A DNA stretch of 64,000 bases from DATEOR01 sp963841425. Lineage in GTDB: Bacteria; Actinomycetota; Thermoleophilia; Gaiellales; Gaiellaceae. How positions within the stretch are numbered: the first letter of the stretch is position 1; every line of letters starts with the position of its first letter. The DNA lies in assembly GCA_963841425.1 (NCBI GenBank), contig CAWJCL010000002.1, positions 372,001-436,000 on the forward strand, given 5' to 3'. Made by a program: the position numbers and the translations under genes. Below are positions 35,526 to 42,937 of the stretch, piece by piece. The notes below the pieces were generated by a model that saw only the letters and a list, made by a program, of their open reading frames with translations, was not told the DNA's origin and made no database searches.

Positions 35526-36487
35526 GAGCCCCTCCTTTCGCTTGCACGAGCTCCGTCAGCTTCGGAATGATCTCGTGCACGTCGCCGACGACGGCGAGAT
35601 CGGAGTACTCGAAGATCGGCGCGTTCGGGTCCTTGTTGATGGCGACGATGGTGCCGGAGCCCTGCATGCCGACCTTGTGCTGGATCGCGCCCGAGATCCC
35701 GCACGCGATGTAGAGCTTCGGCGAGACCGTCTTCCCGGTCTGGCCGACCTGGGTCGCGTACGGATACCAGCCTGCGTCCACTACCGCCCTGGTCGCGGCG
35801 ACCGCGCCTCCGAGCGCCTTGGCGAGATCCTCGACCAGAGAGAAACCCTCGGGCTGCCCGAGCCCGCGTCCTCCCGCCACGATCACGTCGGCGTCCTCGA
35901 TCGAGGGGCCCTCGCTCTCCTCGTGCGCCTGCTCGACCATGATCGCCTGCTTCGAGAAGTCCTGGATCGCGACCGGGACCTTGGCCACCTCTGCACTGCC
36001 GCCGGTCTCGGCCGGCTCGAATGTGCCCGAGCGGATGAGCGCGAGGCGCGGCTCGCTCTTCCAGCCGACCTCCGCGATCACGGAGTCGCCGAGCGCGGGC
36101 CGCTTGCCGACGAGCTCTGCCGTCCCTGAGCTCGAGATCGACGAGATCCCAGTTGAGACCGGCATCGAGGCGCGCGGCGAGGCCCGCTGCGACGTCGGCG
36201 GCGAGCACGGAGGCGCCGAAGAGCACGTTGGCGAAGCGCTCGGACTCGACGAGCTCGGCGAGGACGTCGACCCGCGGCTGCGGAAGCGGCGCCTCGAGAG
36301 CGGGATCGTCGGCGACGAGGACGCGCGAGGCTCCGTGGCGCCCGACCGCCTCGGTCATGCCCTCGACGCCGGCGCCGAGGAGCACCGCGGCGACGTCGTC
36401 CCCGAGCTGCGCCGCCTTGCCGAGGACGCCGAGTGAGCCCTTGACGGGCTCGCCCTCGTGGTGCTCCACGTAGACCAGGGTGCTCAT
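35522..36487 (-). pseudogene. etfA: Electron transfer flavoprotein alpha subunit, with two compensating frameshifts
   Basis: The ATG at 36487 opens STLVYVEHHEGEPVKGSLGV and continues well to LNWDLVDLELRDG (near 36120). Homology then continues in another frame: ELVGKRPALGDSVIAEVGW, VIVAGGRGLGQPEGFSLVED, YIACGISGAIQHKVGMQGSG, VAINKDPNAPIFEYSDLAVV, ending LTELVQAKGG. An extra base near 36118 explains the first shift. The TGA at 35522, overlapping the ETF:QO GTG, is in the original frame, so a one-base loss near the CCCC at 35529-35532 is needed to reach it. The full span is 966 nt, 322 codons, the normal length. Either two sequencing/assembly indels or a broken gene; normal operon context favours error. 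Confidence 0.75.
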
Positions 36488-37269
36488 CAGAGCAGCTTGT
36501 GGGAGGAGAGGTACTCGACGATCTTCGCGGCGGCGGCCGGCCCGTCGTCCTCGATGCGCTCGCTCTCTCCGCGCGAGGGCGGGTCGGAGAGCCCGTGGAC
36601 CTCGGTGCGCGAGCCGGACTCGCCTGCATCGTCCGCGGCGAGCCCGATGTCGGAAAGCGACACGGTCTCCTGCGGCTTCTTCTTCGCGCCCATGATCCCC
36701 TTGAGAGACGGGTAGCGCGGCTCGTTGATCGCGTCGGAAACGGCGACGACGCACGGCACGGGCGCCTCGATGACGTCGTAGCCGTATTCGGTCTGGCGCT
36801 TCACCTTCACCTTGCCCGCGGAGGCGTCGAGGCTCGCGGCCTGGGAGATCACGGGAAGACGAAGCCGGTCGGCGACCGCCGCCCAGAGCACGGCGCCGTC
36901 GGAGTCGCCGGCCTGCTGGCCGAAGAGAATGATGTCGGCGCTCTCGCGCTCGAGCGCCTTGGCGAGCGCCTTGCTCGTCGCGACGAGGTCCGAGCCGGCA
37001 AGCCCCTGGTCGGAGACGTGGACGGCGCGGTCGGCACCGAGCGCGAGCGCCTTCCGAAGCGAGTCGGCGGCGCGCTCGGGGCCCATGAGGACGGCCACGA
37101 CCTCGCCTTCCCCGCCCTCGCCCTTGAGCTGCAGCCCCTCCTCGATCGCGTGCGTGTCGAACTCGTTCAGCGCGCCGGCGACGCTTCGGTCGAGCCGGAA
37201 GCTCTGAGGGTCGAGGCGCTTGGGGGCGGAGGCGTCCGGCACCTCCTTGACACAGACCACGATTTTCAC
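36487..37269 (-). CDS. etfB: Electron transfer flavoprotein beta subunit
   Basis: 260 residues. KIVVCVKEVPDASAPKRLDP at the start, NEFDTHAIEEGLQLK near 35, ADIILFGQQAGDSDGAVLW near 110 and the signature VSDAINEPRYPSLKGIMGAK near 178 with the following KKKPQETVSLSDIG. With alpha it carries electrons from acyl-CoA and other dehydrogenases. Its TGA stop shares one base with the etfA start. A perfect palindrome lies 15 nt upstream of the start. Confidence 0.94.
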   Translation of the reverse strand: MKIVVCVKEVPDASAPKRLDPQSFRLDRSVAGALNEFDTHAIEEGLQLKGEGGEGEVVAVLMGPERAADSLRKALALGADRAVHVSDQGLAGSDLVATSKALAKALERESADIILFGQQAGDSDGAVLWAAVADRLRLPVISQAASLDASAGKVKVKRQTEYGYDVIEAPVPCVVAVSDAINEPRYPSLKGIMGAKKKPQETVSLSDIGLAADDAGESGSRTEVHGLSDPPSRGESERIEDDGPAAAAKIVEYLSSHKLL

Positions 37270-37283
37270 GGCGGCGATCCTAT

Positions 37284-37297
37284 CCGTTCAAGAACGG
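37284..37297. promoter_or_regulatory. Palindrome upstream of etfB, operator candidate
   Basis: CCGTTC-AA-GAACGG is a perfect 6+6 inverted repeat 15 nt upstream of the etfB start in the 86-nt gap to the divergent M23 peptidase gene. Size and symmetry fit a TetR-type operator; no regulator gene is adjacent, so this is inference. Confidence 0.35.
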
Positions 37298-37355
37298 ACG
37301 GCCGCCTGCCGAAGGGTCTGTTACCGTCCGCGACTTCGGACGCGAACCGGAGCCT

Positions 37356-38237
37356 ATGCTCAGCCACCGGACGACAGCCCGAGGGGTTCTTCTCCTTCTT
37401 TTGATCGGGGTCTTCACAGGGACCGCGCACGCCGGCGTGCCGATGGTGACCGCGTTCCCGGTGGTCGGCAACGTCAACTACACGGACGACTTCGGCGACC
37501 CGCGCCCCCAGGGGCGCCACGAAGGGAACGACATCATGTCGGTGCGCCACCAGCCGGCCGTCGCCTTCGTCGCGGGTCGCGTGCAGAAGTGGACGGGATC
37601 GGGCTCCTACGCGACCTGCATGCTCTACCTCCACGCTGAGAACGGCATGACCTACGTCTACATCCACCTGAACAACGACCTCGGGCCGTCGAACGACAAC
37701 GAGGGGCACTGCAAGAACGGGGTCTCGTGGGCCAAAGGACTCGACAACGGCGACCACGTCAAGCGCGGGCAGCTCGTCGGCTTCGTCGGAGACTCCGGCG
37801 ACGCGAACGGGATCCAGCCCCACCTTCACTTCGAGGTGAGGAAGCCGAGCGGCAGCGCGATCGACCCCTTCAAATACCTGAACCGCTCCAAAAACCTGCT
37901 CTTCCCCCGCCCGCGGCCGGGCCTCGGCGGCGTGACGCTGAAGCTCAAGGGGGCGACCGTCGTCGGCACGTCGAGCTCGACGATCACGGTGCGGACGAAG
38001 CGCGTCGTCGTCGCGCCGCTCGACCTGAGCTACGTCAACGTCCGCAAGGTGACGCTTCTGGTGCCGCCGGAAGCGGTGGTCCGGCGCAAAGGCTCGCTGA
38101 CCACGACCAGCGTCTCCTCCGCGCAGGTCGGCGAGAAGGTACGGGTGACGACGGCCACCTTCACGCCGACCTGGAAGCTCCAGAAGGCCCCGGCGGAGTC
38201 GATCTCGGCCGAGACGATCCTCCTCCTCGGCGACTAG
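37356..38237 (+). CDS. Secreted M23-family (LytM-type) metallopeptidase
   Basis: 293 residues. A cleavable signal peptide (RGVLLLLLIGVFTGTAHAGV) leads to the M23 domain: GRHEGNDIMS near residue 52 (metal His and Asp), YVYIHLNND near 98, and PHLHFEVRKPSGSAIDPF near 155 with the HxH pair. The remaining ~110 residues form a second domain rich in beta-strand pattern (GATVVGTSSSTITVRTKR). It likely cleaves peptidoglycan cross-bridges outside the cell or acts as a scaffold. Its TAG stop shares a CTAG with the convergent thiE stop. Confidence 0.87.
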   Translation: MLSHRTTARGVLLLLLIGVFTGTAHAGVPMVTAFPVVGNVNYTDDFGDPRPQGRHEGNDIMSVRHQPAVAFVAGRVQKWTGSGSYATCMLYLHAENGMTYVYIHLNNDLGPSNDNEGHCKNGVSWAKGLDNGDHVKRGQLVGFVGDSGDANGIQPHLHFEVRKPSGSAIDPFKYLNRSKNLLFPRPRPGLGGVTLKLKGATVVGTSSSTITVRTKRVVVAPLDLSYVNVRKVTLLVPPEAVVRRKGSLTTTSVSSAQVGEKVRVTTATFTPTWKLQKAPAESISAETILLLGD

Positions 38238-38842
38238 CTCGGCAGGGCGGCGCGAAGCTCGCGGGCAGCCCGCTCGGGGTCGTCCGCCTCGACGATCGCC
38301 CGGACGACGGCAACCCTGGTCGCTCCGGCCGCGACAACGTCCGCGACGCTCGACGGCTCGATACCTCCGATGGCGAACCAGGGGAGCTTCGCGTTCGCAG
38401 CGGCGTAGCGGACGAGCTCGAGCCCGACCGCAGGGCGGGCCTCCTTCGTCGGCGTCGCGTACACCGGCCCGACCGCGATGTAGTCGGCGCTCGCCGCGTC
38501 GATTTCCGAGGGCGAATGCGTGGAGAGGCCGACCGGCAGGCCGAAGGCGCGCGCGGCCTCGACGGGAATGTCGTCCTGGCCCACGTGGACGAAGTCGGCG
38601 CCCGCGAGAACGGCCAGGTCGGGCCGGTCGTTGACGCCGAGCGGGACCCCGTGGGCGGCCGTCACCACACGCGCCTCGCCGAGCGCGTCGAGGAGCCGGC
38701 CGTCGGGAAGCGACCGGTCGCGCACCTGGACGACGTCCACGCCGCCGCGGATCGCCGCGGCGAGAAACTCGCCGAAGCCGGGCCTCACCGGTGTGACGAG
38801 ATAGAGGCGCCTGGATGAGCCGCCGTCTCGAAAGGACGTCAT
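38234..38842 (-). CDS. thiE: Thiamine-phosphate synthase
   Basis: 202 residues from the ATG at 38842, overlapping thiS by 4 nt. RRLYLVTPVRP at the start, GGVDVVQVRDRSLPDGRLL near 35, GVPLGVNDRPDLAVLAGADF near 68, VHVGQDDIPVEAAR near 88, YIAVGPVYATPTKEARPAVG near 125 and FAIGGIEPSSV near 155. It couples the thiazole and pyrimidine halves of thiamine. It is the last gene of the riboswitch-controlled thiG-thiS-thiE operon. Confidence 0.93.
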   Translation of the reverse strand: MTSFRDGGSSRRLYLVTPVRPGFGEFLAAAIRGGVDVVQVRDRSLPDGRLLDALGEARVVTAAHGVPLGVNDRPDLAVLAGADFVHVGQDDIPVEAARAFGLPVGLSTHSPSEIDAASADYIAVGPVYATPTKEARPAVGLELVRYAAANAKLPWFAIGGIEPSSVADVVAAGATRVAVVRAIVEADDPERAARELRAALPS

Positions 38843-39039
38843 CCGCCGGCAACGGGACGGGCGACGACAAGCGTGTCCGCGTTCTCGAGCTCGACCTCCG
38901 CGTAGCGGGTGCGCTCCACGGGCTCGCCGTTTCGCTCCACGAGCGCGTAGCCGCCCTCGAGTCCGAGGCGCGCGAGAAGGGTCGCGACGGTCTCGCCCGG
39001 AGCCAACTCGTGCTCGCGCCCGTTCACCTCGACCCTCAA
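38839..39039 (-). CDS. thiS: Sulfur carrier protein ThiS
   Basis: 66 residues with the ubiquitin-like fold. MRVEVNGREHELAPGETVAT at the start and the required C-terminal Gly-Gly (VVARPVAGG), which is adenylated and thiocarboxylated to donate sulfur for thiazole. Overlaps thiG and thiE by 4 nt on each side. Confidence 0.93.
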   Translation of the reverse strand: MRVEVNGREHELAPGETVATLLARLGLEGGYALVERNGEPVERTRYAEVELENADTLVVARPVAGG

Positions 39040-39797
39040 ACCGTTCCCCCGACCGGACTGGACGGCGCCGGCGCCTGCTCATCCATGACGCCCGCGAGGA
39101 AGGCCGTGCGGCCGGCCTCAACCCCGAGGCGGAAGGCCTCGGCCATGGCGACCGGGTCGCCCGCCCGCGCAATGGCCGTGTTGACGAGCACGGCGTCGGC
39201 GCCAATCTCCATGGACTCGGCTGCGTGCGACGGTGCTCCGAGGCCGGCATCGACGACGACCGGAACCTCGGCCTGCTCGACGATGATCCGGATCGAGTCG
39301 CGCAGCCTGAGGCCGCGGCCGCTCCCGATCGGCGCCGCGAGCGGCATGACCGTGGCGCAGCCGACCTCCTCGAGCTTCTTGGCCAGCACGGGATCCGGGA
39401 GCACGTAGGGCAGAACCGTGAACCCGTCCTCGACGAGCGAGGCCGCCGCGCGAAGGGTCTCGACCGGATCCGGCAGGAGATACCGTGGGTCCGGGATGAC
39501 CTCGAGCTTGACCCAATCGGGCAGGCCGCCGGCCCGGGCGAGGTTCGCGGAGCGAACCGCCTCGTCGGCGGTCTCGCAGCCTGACGTGTTCGGGAGGAGG
39601 AGCACCTCCTCCGGCAGGAACGAGGTGATGTCCTCGCCCGGCGCGTCGAAGTCGATCCGCCGCACGGCGACGGTGACGATCTCCGCGCGCGAAGCCGCTA
39701 CGGCGTCGCGCATCGTCTCGAAGGTGTCGTACTTGCCGGTGCCGAGAAGAAGGCGTGAGCCGAACTCGCGGCCGGCGATGGTCAAGGTGTCGTGCAT
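39036..39797 (-). CDS. thiG: Thiazole synthase
   Basis: 253 residues from the ATG at 39797. LTIAGREFGSRLLLGTGKYD at the start, IVTVAVRRIDFD near 40, LLPNTSGCETADEAVR near 65, KLEVIPDPRYLLPDP near 95, VMPLAAPIGSGRGLR near 145 and VPVVVDAGLGAPSHAAESME near 175. It forms the thiazole phosphate from DXP, ThiS-thiocarboxylate and dehydroglycine or glycine imine. A TPP riboswitch ends just before its start. Confidence 0.95.
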   Translation of the reverse strand: MHDTLTIAGREFGSRLLLGTGKYDTFETMRDAVAASRAEIVTVAVRRIDFDAPGEDITSFLPEEVLLLPNTSGCETADEAVRSANLARAGGLPDWVKLEVIPDPRYLLPDPVETLRAAASLVEDGFTVLPYVLPDPVLAKKLEEVGCATVMPLAAPIGSGRGLRLRDSIRIIVEQAEVPVVVDAGLGAPSHAAESMEIGADAVLVNTAIARAGDPVAMAEAFRLGVEAGRTAFLAGVMDEQAPAPSSPVGGTV

Positions 39798-39802
39798 CGT
39801 GC

Positions 39803-39887
39803 TCCCTCCGCTGGCATGACCCAGATCAGGTTCTCCGGTCGCGGCCTCGTGACCGCCTCTCAGCCTCCGTGCAGAGGCTCCCGCCAA
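39803..39887 (-). promoter_or_regulatory. TPP (THI-box) riboswitch
   Basis: On the minus strand the sequence contains the THI-box blocks GAGGCTGAGAGG, then ACCGGAGAACCTGATCTGGG and TCATGCCAGCGGAGGGAG. These form the pyrimidine- and pyrophosphate-binding arms. The 3' strand of the closing stem (GCGGAGGGAG) is also the thiG ribosome site, 5-10 nt before the ATG, so control is probably translational: TPP binding hides the site. Confidence 0.95.
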
Positions 39888-39905
39888 CGGACAGCGTAGC
39901 GGCTC

Positions 39906-40679
39906 CTAGCGACCCCGAAACTCGGGCTCGCGCTTCTCGGCGAAGGCAGCCATGCCCTCTTTTTGGTCTTCCGAGGAGAACAGCATCGCGAAGAGGCGCA
40001 GCTCCGTCTCCATGTGGGCGCTCGCCTCGCCGGTCAGGTAGAGGTTGGTCGCCTCCTTGGCGTACGCCAGGGCGAGCGGGCTCTTCTTCGCCAGCTCGTG
40101 CGCGAGCTTCAGCGCAGCCGGCATGAGCTCCGAAGGATCGTAGATCTGGTTCACGAGCCCCCAGTCGTGCGCCTCCCGGGCGCCGACCGCGCGGCCCGAG
40201 AAGACGATCTCCTTCGCGAAGCCGAGCCCGACGATGCGCGGCAGGCGCTGGCTACCGCCCCAGCCCGGGATGATCCCGAGGTTGACCTCCGGCTGGCCCA
40301 GCCTCGCCTCGTTGGAGGCGAGCCGGATGTCGCAGGCGAGGGCGAGCTCGCAGCCGCCGCCGAGCGCATAGCCGTTGATCGCGGCGATCGTCGGCTTCGG
40401 GATCGTCTCGAGAAGGTTCGCGCACGCCTGGCCGAGCTCTCCCCAGCGCCTCGCTTCGAGGACCCCGAGCGACTGCATGTACTTGATGTCTGCGCCGGCG
40501 ACGAAAGCCTTGTCGCCCGCGCCGGTGAGGAGGACGACGCGCGCCTCCGGATCGGCGGCGAGATCCTCCAGGTGGTCGCGCAGAGCCTCGGCGTGCTCGA
40601 CGTCGAGCGCGTTCATGGCGTCGGACCGGTTGACGGTCACGACTGCGACGCCGCCGTCCCGTGCGACGTCGACGCTCAC
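39906..40679 (-). CDS. Enoyl-CoA hydratase/isomerase family protein
   Basis: 257 residues from a GTG at 40679 overlapping the B12-protein stop (GTGA). The crotonase fold is shown by VVLLTGAGDKAFVAGADIKY near 50 (oxyanion Ala-Gly) and INGYALGGGCELALACDIRL near 103 with the catalytic Glu. A second acidic region is PEVNLGIIPGWGGSQRLPRI near 130 with the second catalytic Glu (GQPEVNLG). The end is EKREPEFRGR. It hydrates enoyl-CoA in fatty acid or related degradation. Just downstream of the TPP riboswitch start on the same strand but read away from it. Confidence 0.9.
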   Translation of the reverse strand: MSVDVARDGGVAVVTVNRSDAMNALDVEHAEALRDHLEDLAADPEARVVLLTGAGDKAFVAGADIKYMQSLGVLEARRWGELGQACANLLETIPKPTIAAINGYALGGGCELALACDIRLASNEARLGQPEVNLGIIPGWGGSQRLPRIVGLGFAKEIVFSGRAVGAREAHDWGLVNQIYDPSELMPAALKLAHELAKKSPLALAYAKEATNLYLTGEASAHMETELRLFAMLFSSEDQKEGMAAFAEKREPEFRGR

Positions 40680-41083
40680 CGCGTGACCGGTACTCGCTCG
40701 CGGAGAAAGTCGACGATCTCGGAGACGGGCGCTCCGGGAGTGAAGACCTCGGCAACGCCCTGCCGCTTCAGCTCCTCGACGTCCGGCTTCGGGATCGTGC
40801 CGCCGACGACGACGACGACGTCGTCGATGCCGTTCGTCTTGAACCCCTCGAGAATCTTCGGGACGAGAGTCATGTGCGCGCCCGAAAGGATGGAGATGCC
40901 GACGGCGTCCGCGTCCTCCTGGATCGCGGTCTCGACGATCTGCTCCGGGGTCTGGTGCAGGCCCGTGTAGATGACCTCCATGCCGGCGTCCCTGAGCGCG
41001 CGGGCGATGATCTTCGCTCCGCGGTCGTGGCCGTCGAGCCCCGGCTTGGCGATGACGACCCGGATCTTGCGCTCGCGATTCAT
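40676..41083 (-). CDS. Cobalamin (B12)-binding domain protein, methylmalonyl-CoA mutase small-chain type
   Basis: 135 residues. IRVVIAKPGLDGHDRGAKII holds the DxHxxG cobalamin His at about residue 18; GISILSGAHMTLVPKILEG gives the SxL motif and VVVVVGGTIPKPDVEELKRQ the GG motif. It is equal to the B12 domain of acyl-CoA mutases, encoded alone. The catalytic large chain is not in this window. It is coupled to an enoyl-CoA hydratase, so it likely serves a CoA-thioester rearrangement. Confidence 0.88.
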   Translation of the reverse strand: MNRERKIRVVIAKPGLDGHDRGAKIIARALRDAGMEVIYTGLHQTPEQIVETAIQEDADAVGISILSGAHMTLVPKILEGFKTNGIDDVVVVVGGTIPKPDVEELKRQGVAEVFTPGAPVSEIVDFLRERVPVTR

Positions 41084-41099
41084 ACGGGTCGGTCAGTAT

Positions 41100-41825
41100 A
41101 TGAACGTGAGGCTCACCGTCATCGGATCATCGCCGGCCTGGCCGAACCCGGGCAGCGCGCAGTCGGGGTACCTGGTGGAGACCGGCGCCGAGCCGCGCCG
41201 GAGCCTCCTGCTCGACTGCGGCCCGGGCGTCCTCGGACGGCTCCGCGCGAACGGAGACGGCCGCGTCGACGCGGCGGCGATCACCCATTTCCACCTCGAC
41301 CACTGGGGCGACCTCGTCCCGTGGGCATGGCTGAACGCCTACGGGCCGCCGGACGAGCACATCCCGTGCTCCGTCTGGCTCCCGCCCCGCGGCCGCTCGC
41401 AACTGGACGCCTTCGCGGCCACCTTCGGGAACCCGGGCATGTTCGACTCCGCCTTCGATCTCAACGAGTTCGCGCCGGGGACGCCGTTCCAGGCCGGCGG
41501 CTTCGAGGTCGAGGCGCACCGCCTGCCCCACTACACGATGGAGGCCTACGGCTTCCGGGTCAGGGAGGGCGACAAGCTGCTCGCGTACTCCGGGGACTCC
41601 GCACCGACCGAAGAGCTCTCGGCGCTCGCGCGGGGAGCCGACCTCTTCGTCTGCGAGGCGACCCTGGCGCGGTCGGACAAGGACGGCGAGCCCCGCGGCC
41701 ATCTGTCCGCCGAGGAAGCGCTCGCGGCGGCCGACGGCCCGATCCTCCTCACGCACCGGCCGGTCGAGCTCCCGATCCCCGACGGCGTTCGGCTCGCGAC
41801 CGACGGGCTCACGGTCGAGGTCTAG
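41100..41825 (+). CDS. Metallo-beta-lactamase fold hydrolase
   Basis: 241 residues from the ATG at 41100. ITHFHLDHWGDLVPWAWLNA near residue 62 is the HxHxDH metal motif; YSGDSAPTEELSALARGADL near 165 supplies the bridging Asp; the last His is in LLTHRPVELP. It resembles RNase Z-like/arylsulfatase-type MBL enzymes (cAMP phosphodiesterase or similar), substrate unknown. Only 16 nt separate it from the divergent B12-protein start, so at least one mRNA is leaderless or has a promoter inside the other gene. Copy D of the structured RNA starts 5 nt after its stop. Confidence 0.85.
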   Translation: MNVRLTVIGSSPAWPNPGSAQSGYLVETGAEPRRSLLLDCGPGVLGRLRANGDGRVDAAAITHFHLDHWGDLVPWAWLNAYGPPDEHIPCSVWLPPRGRSQLDAFAATFGNPGMFDSAFDLNEFAPGTPFQAGGFEVEAHRLPHYTMEAYGFRVREGDKLLAYSGDSAPTEELSALARGADLFVCEATLARSDKDGEPRGHLSAEEALAAADGPILLTHRPVELPIPDGVRLATDGLTVEV

Positions 41826-41830
41826 CTCCC

Positions 41831-41994
41831 AGTGCCCCTTCATGTGATCCGGCCCCGCTCCCGGCACGCGAAAGGCGCACTGCGCAAGGACGCAGGGAGC
41901 CCGCGTATCGGTGCATACGGAGGCGAGCGAGGACGCCGCGCGGGGCAGCTTTGCAGCCGTCGGGAGCGTGGCCGTGATTGCGTGGAGGGGCACT
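41831..41994 (+). ncRNA. Candidate structured RNA element, copy D (before the RiPP cluster)
   Basis: 164 nt. Core strings GCAAGGACGCAGGGAG (41884-41899) and CGAGCGAGGACG (41924-41935) enclose a hairpin (CGTAT/ATACG inside CC..GG). Arms are 53 and 59 nt. They pair almost end to end: AGTGCCCC/GGGGCACT, TTCA/TGGA, CCGGCC/GGCCG, GCTCCCGGC/GCCGTCGGGAGC, CTGCGC/GCGCGG. The terminal stem contains GGAGGGG at 41985-41991, a ribosome-site match 8-10 nt before the ATG at 41999, so folding could block translation of the following mini-ORF and gene. Confidence 0.75.
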
Positions 41995-41998
41995 CTTA

Positions 41999-42019
41999 AT
42001 GGACACGAGCTTCTTCTAG
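41999..42019 (+). CDS. Six-codon leader ORF duplicated from the start of the next gene
   Basis: ATG GAC ACG AGC TTC TTC TAG encodes MDTSFF and is an imperfect tandem copy of the next 18 nt (MDPSFF) that begin the oxygenase. Its stop directly abuts the ATG at 42020. A ribosome site (GGAGG at 41985) fits this ATG, whereas the downstream gene has none of its own, which suggests reinitiation. Confidence 0.45.
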   Translation: MDTSFF

Positions 42020-42631
42020 ATGGACCCGAGCTTTTTCGCACGCTTCGGCCTCTACGTGGCGCCGCACTTCCTCGAAGGGGACACGTGCAGCCAGGTTCGG
42101 CAAGCGATGGACGAAGCCCAGCAGGTCGAGGCGACCGTGGAGGACGAGGGCGAGCTCGAGGTCGACCGCTCGCACCGAAAGACGCGTGTCGCCAAAGTCT
42201 CGCCGGAGACTTCGACGCTCGTCCGCGAATGCCTGAACGGGCTCCGCGAGACCCTGTCCGACCACTTCGACCTCGACCTCGAGGAGTGCGAGAAGCCCCA
42301 GTTCCTCGTCTACGAGGAGGGCGACTTTTTCCGGCCCCACATGGACTCGAGCGACAAGGACGCGGACGAGGCATCGGGCCGGCGAGTGTCGGCCGTGATC
42401 TTCCTCAACGAGGCCTCGGACGAGGCCGCGCCCGACGCGTACGGCGGCGGGTCGCTCTCCTTCTACGGGCTCCTGCAGGACGACCCGAAGGGCCAGGGAG
42501 TCGGGCTCCCCCTCGTCGGTTCGCCGGGTGCGCTCGTCGCGTTCCCCTCGCACATGATCCACGGGGTCACGCCCGTCACCCACGGGCGGCGCTACACGAT
42601 CGCGAGCTGGTTTCCGTCCGGCTCTCATTGA
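42020..42631 (+). CDS. 2-oxoglutarate/Fe(II)-dependent oxygenase (prolyl 4-hydroxylase-like)
   Basis: 203 residues. The P4Hc fold shows FLVYEEGDFFRPHMDSSDKD near 95 with the HxD metal pair, GGGSLSFYGLL near 142, and FPSHMIHGVTPVTHGRRYTI near 175 with the distal His and the 2-oxoglutarate Arg. It hydroxylates an unknown substrate. It opens the plus-strand run leading into the lasso-type cluster (36 nt before the RRE gene), so peptide tailoring (beta-hydroxylation) is plausible. The start is preceded by a duplicated mini-ORF and the RNA element. Confidence 0.83.
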   Translation: MDPSFFARFGLYVAPHFLEGDTCSQVRQAMDEAQQVEATVEDEGELEVDRSHRKTRVAKVSPETSTLVRECLNGLRETLSDHFDLDLEECEKPQFLVYEEGDFFRPHMDSSDKDADEASGRRVSAVIFLNEASDEAAPDAYGGGSLSFYGLLQDDPKGQGVGLPLVGSPGALVAFPSHMIHGVTPVTHGRRYTIASWFPSGSH

Positions 42632-42667
42632 CAACGTCTGGGGCCGTACCCAACATGAAGGAGACCC

Positions 42668-42937
42668 GTGGCCGAGCTGAGCTACCAGCCCAACCCTGAC
42701 GTTGTCGCCCAGCGCGTCCAGGACGAAGTCGTCCTCGTCAACCTGCGGACAAACGAGATCTACACGCTGAACCGGACCGCCGCGCGCGCGTGGGAGCTGA
42801 TCGCGGAGGGGCGGGACCGCCCCGGCGTCGAGGCCGGGCTCGCGGAGGAGTTCTCGGTCGACGAGACGGCGGTTCAAGGCGAGCTCGACGGCCTGCTCGA
42901 CGAGCTCGTCGAGAAAGAGCTGATCCAGCCCGTATGA
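42668..42937 (+). CDS. PqqD-family RiPP recognition element protein (lasso B1 type)
   Basis: 89 residues from a GTG with AAGGAG 5-10 nt upstream. VAQRVQDEVVLVNLRTNEIY and LNRTAARAWELIAEG match PqqD/RRE proteins, which bind the leader of the precursor and present it to the protease and cyclase. Its stop overlaps the next start as ATGA. Stand-alone RRE plus separate B2 is the usual arrangement of actinobacterial and firmicute lasso clusters. Confidence 0.88.
   Translation: MAELSYQPNPDVVAQRVQDEVVLVNLRTNEIYTLNRTAARAWELIAEGRDRPGVEAGLAEEFSVDETAVQGELDGLLDELVEKELIQPV

Noticed and set aside
34297..36165. 622-residue frame as an independent gene
   Set aside because: It is the middle of etfA in the shifted frame followed by out-of-frame reading of ETF:QO.
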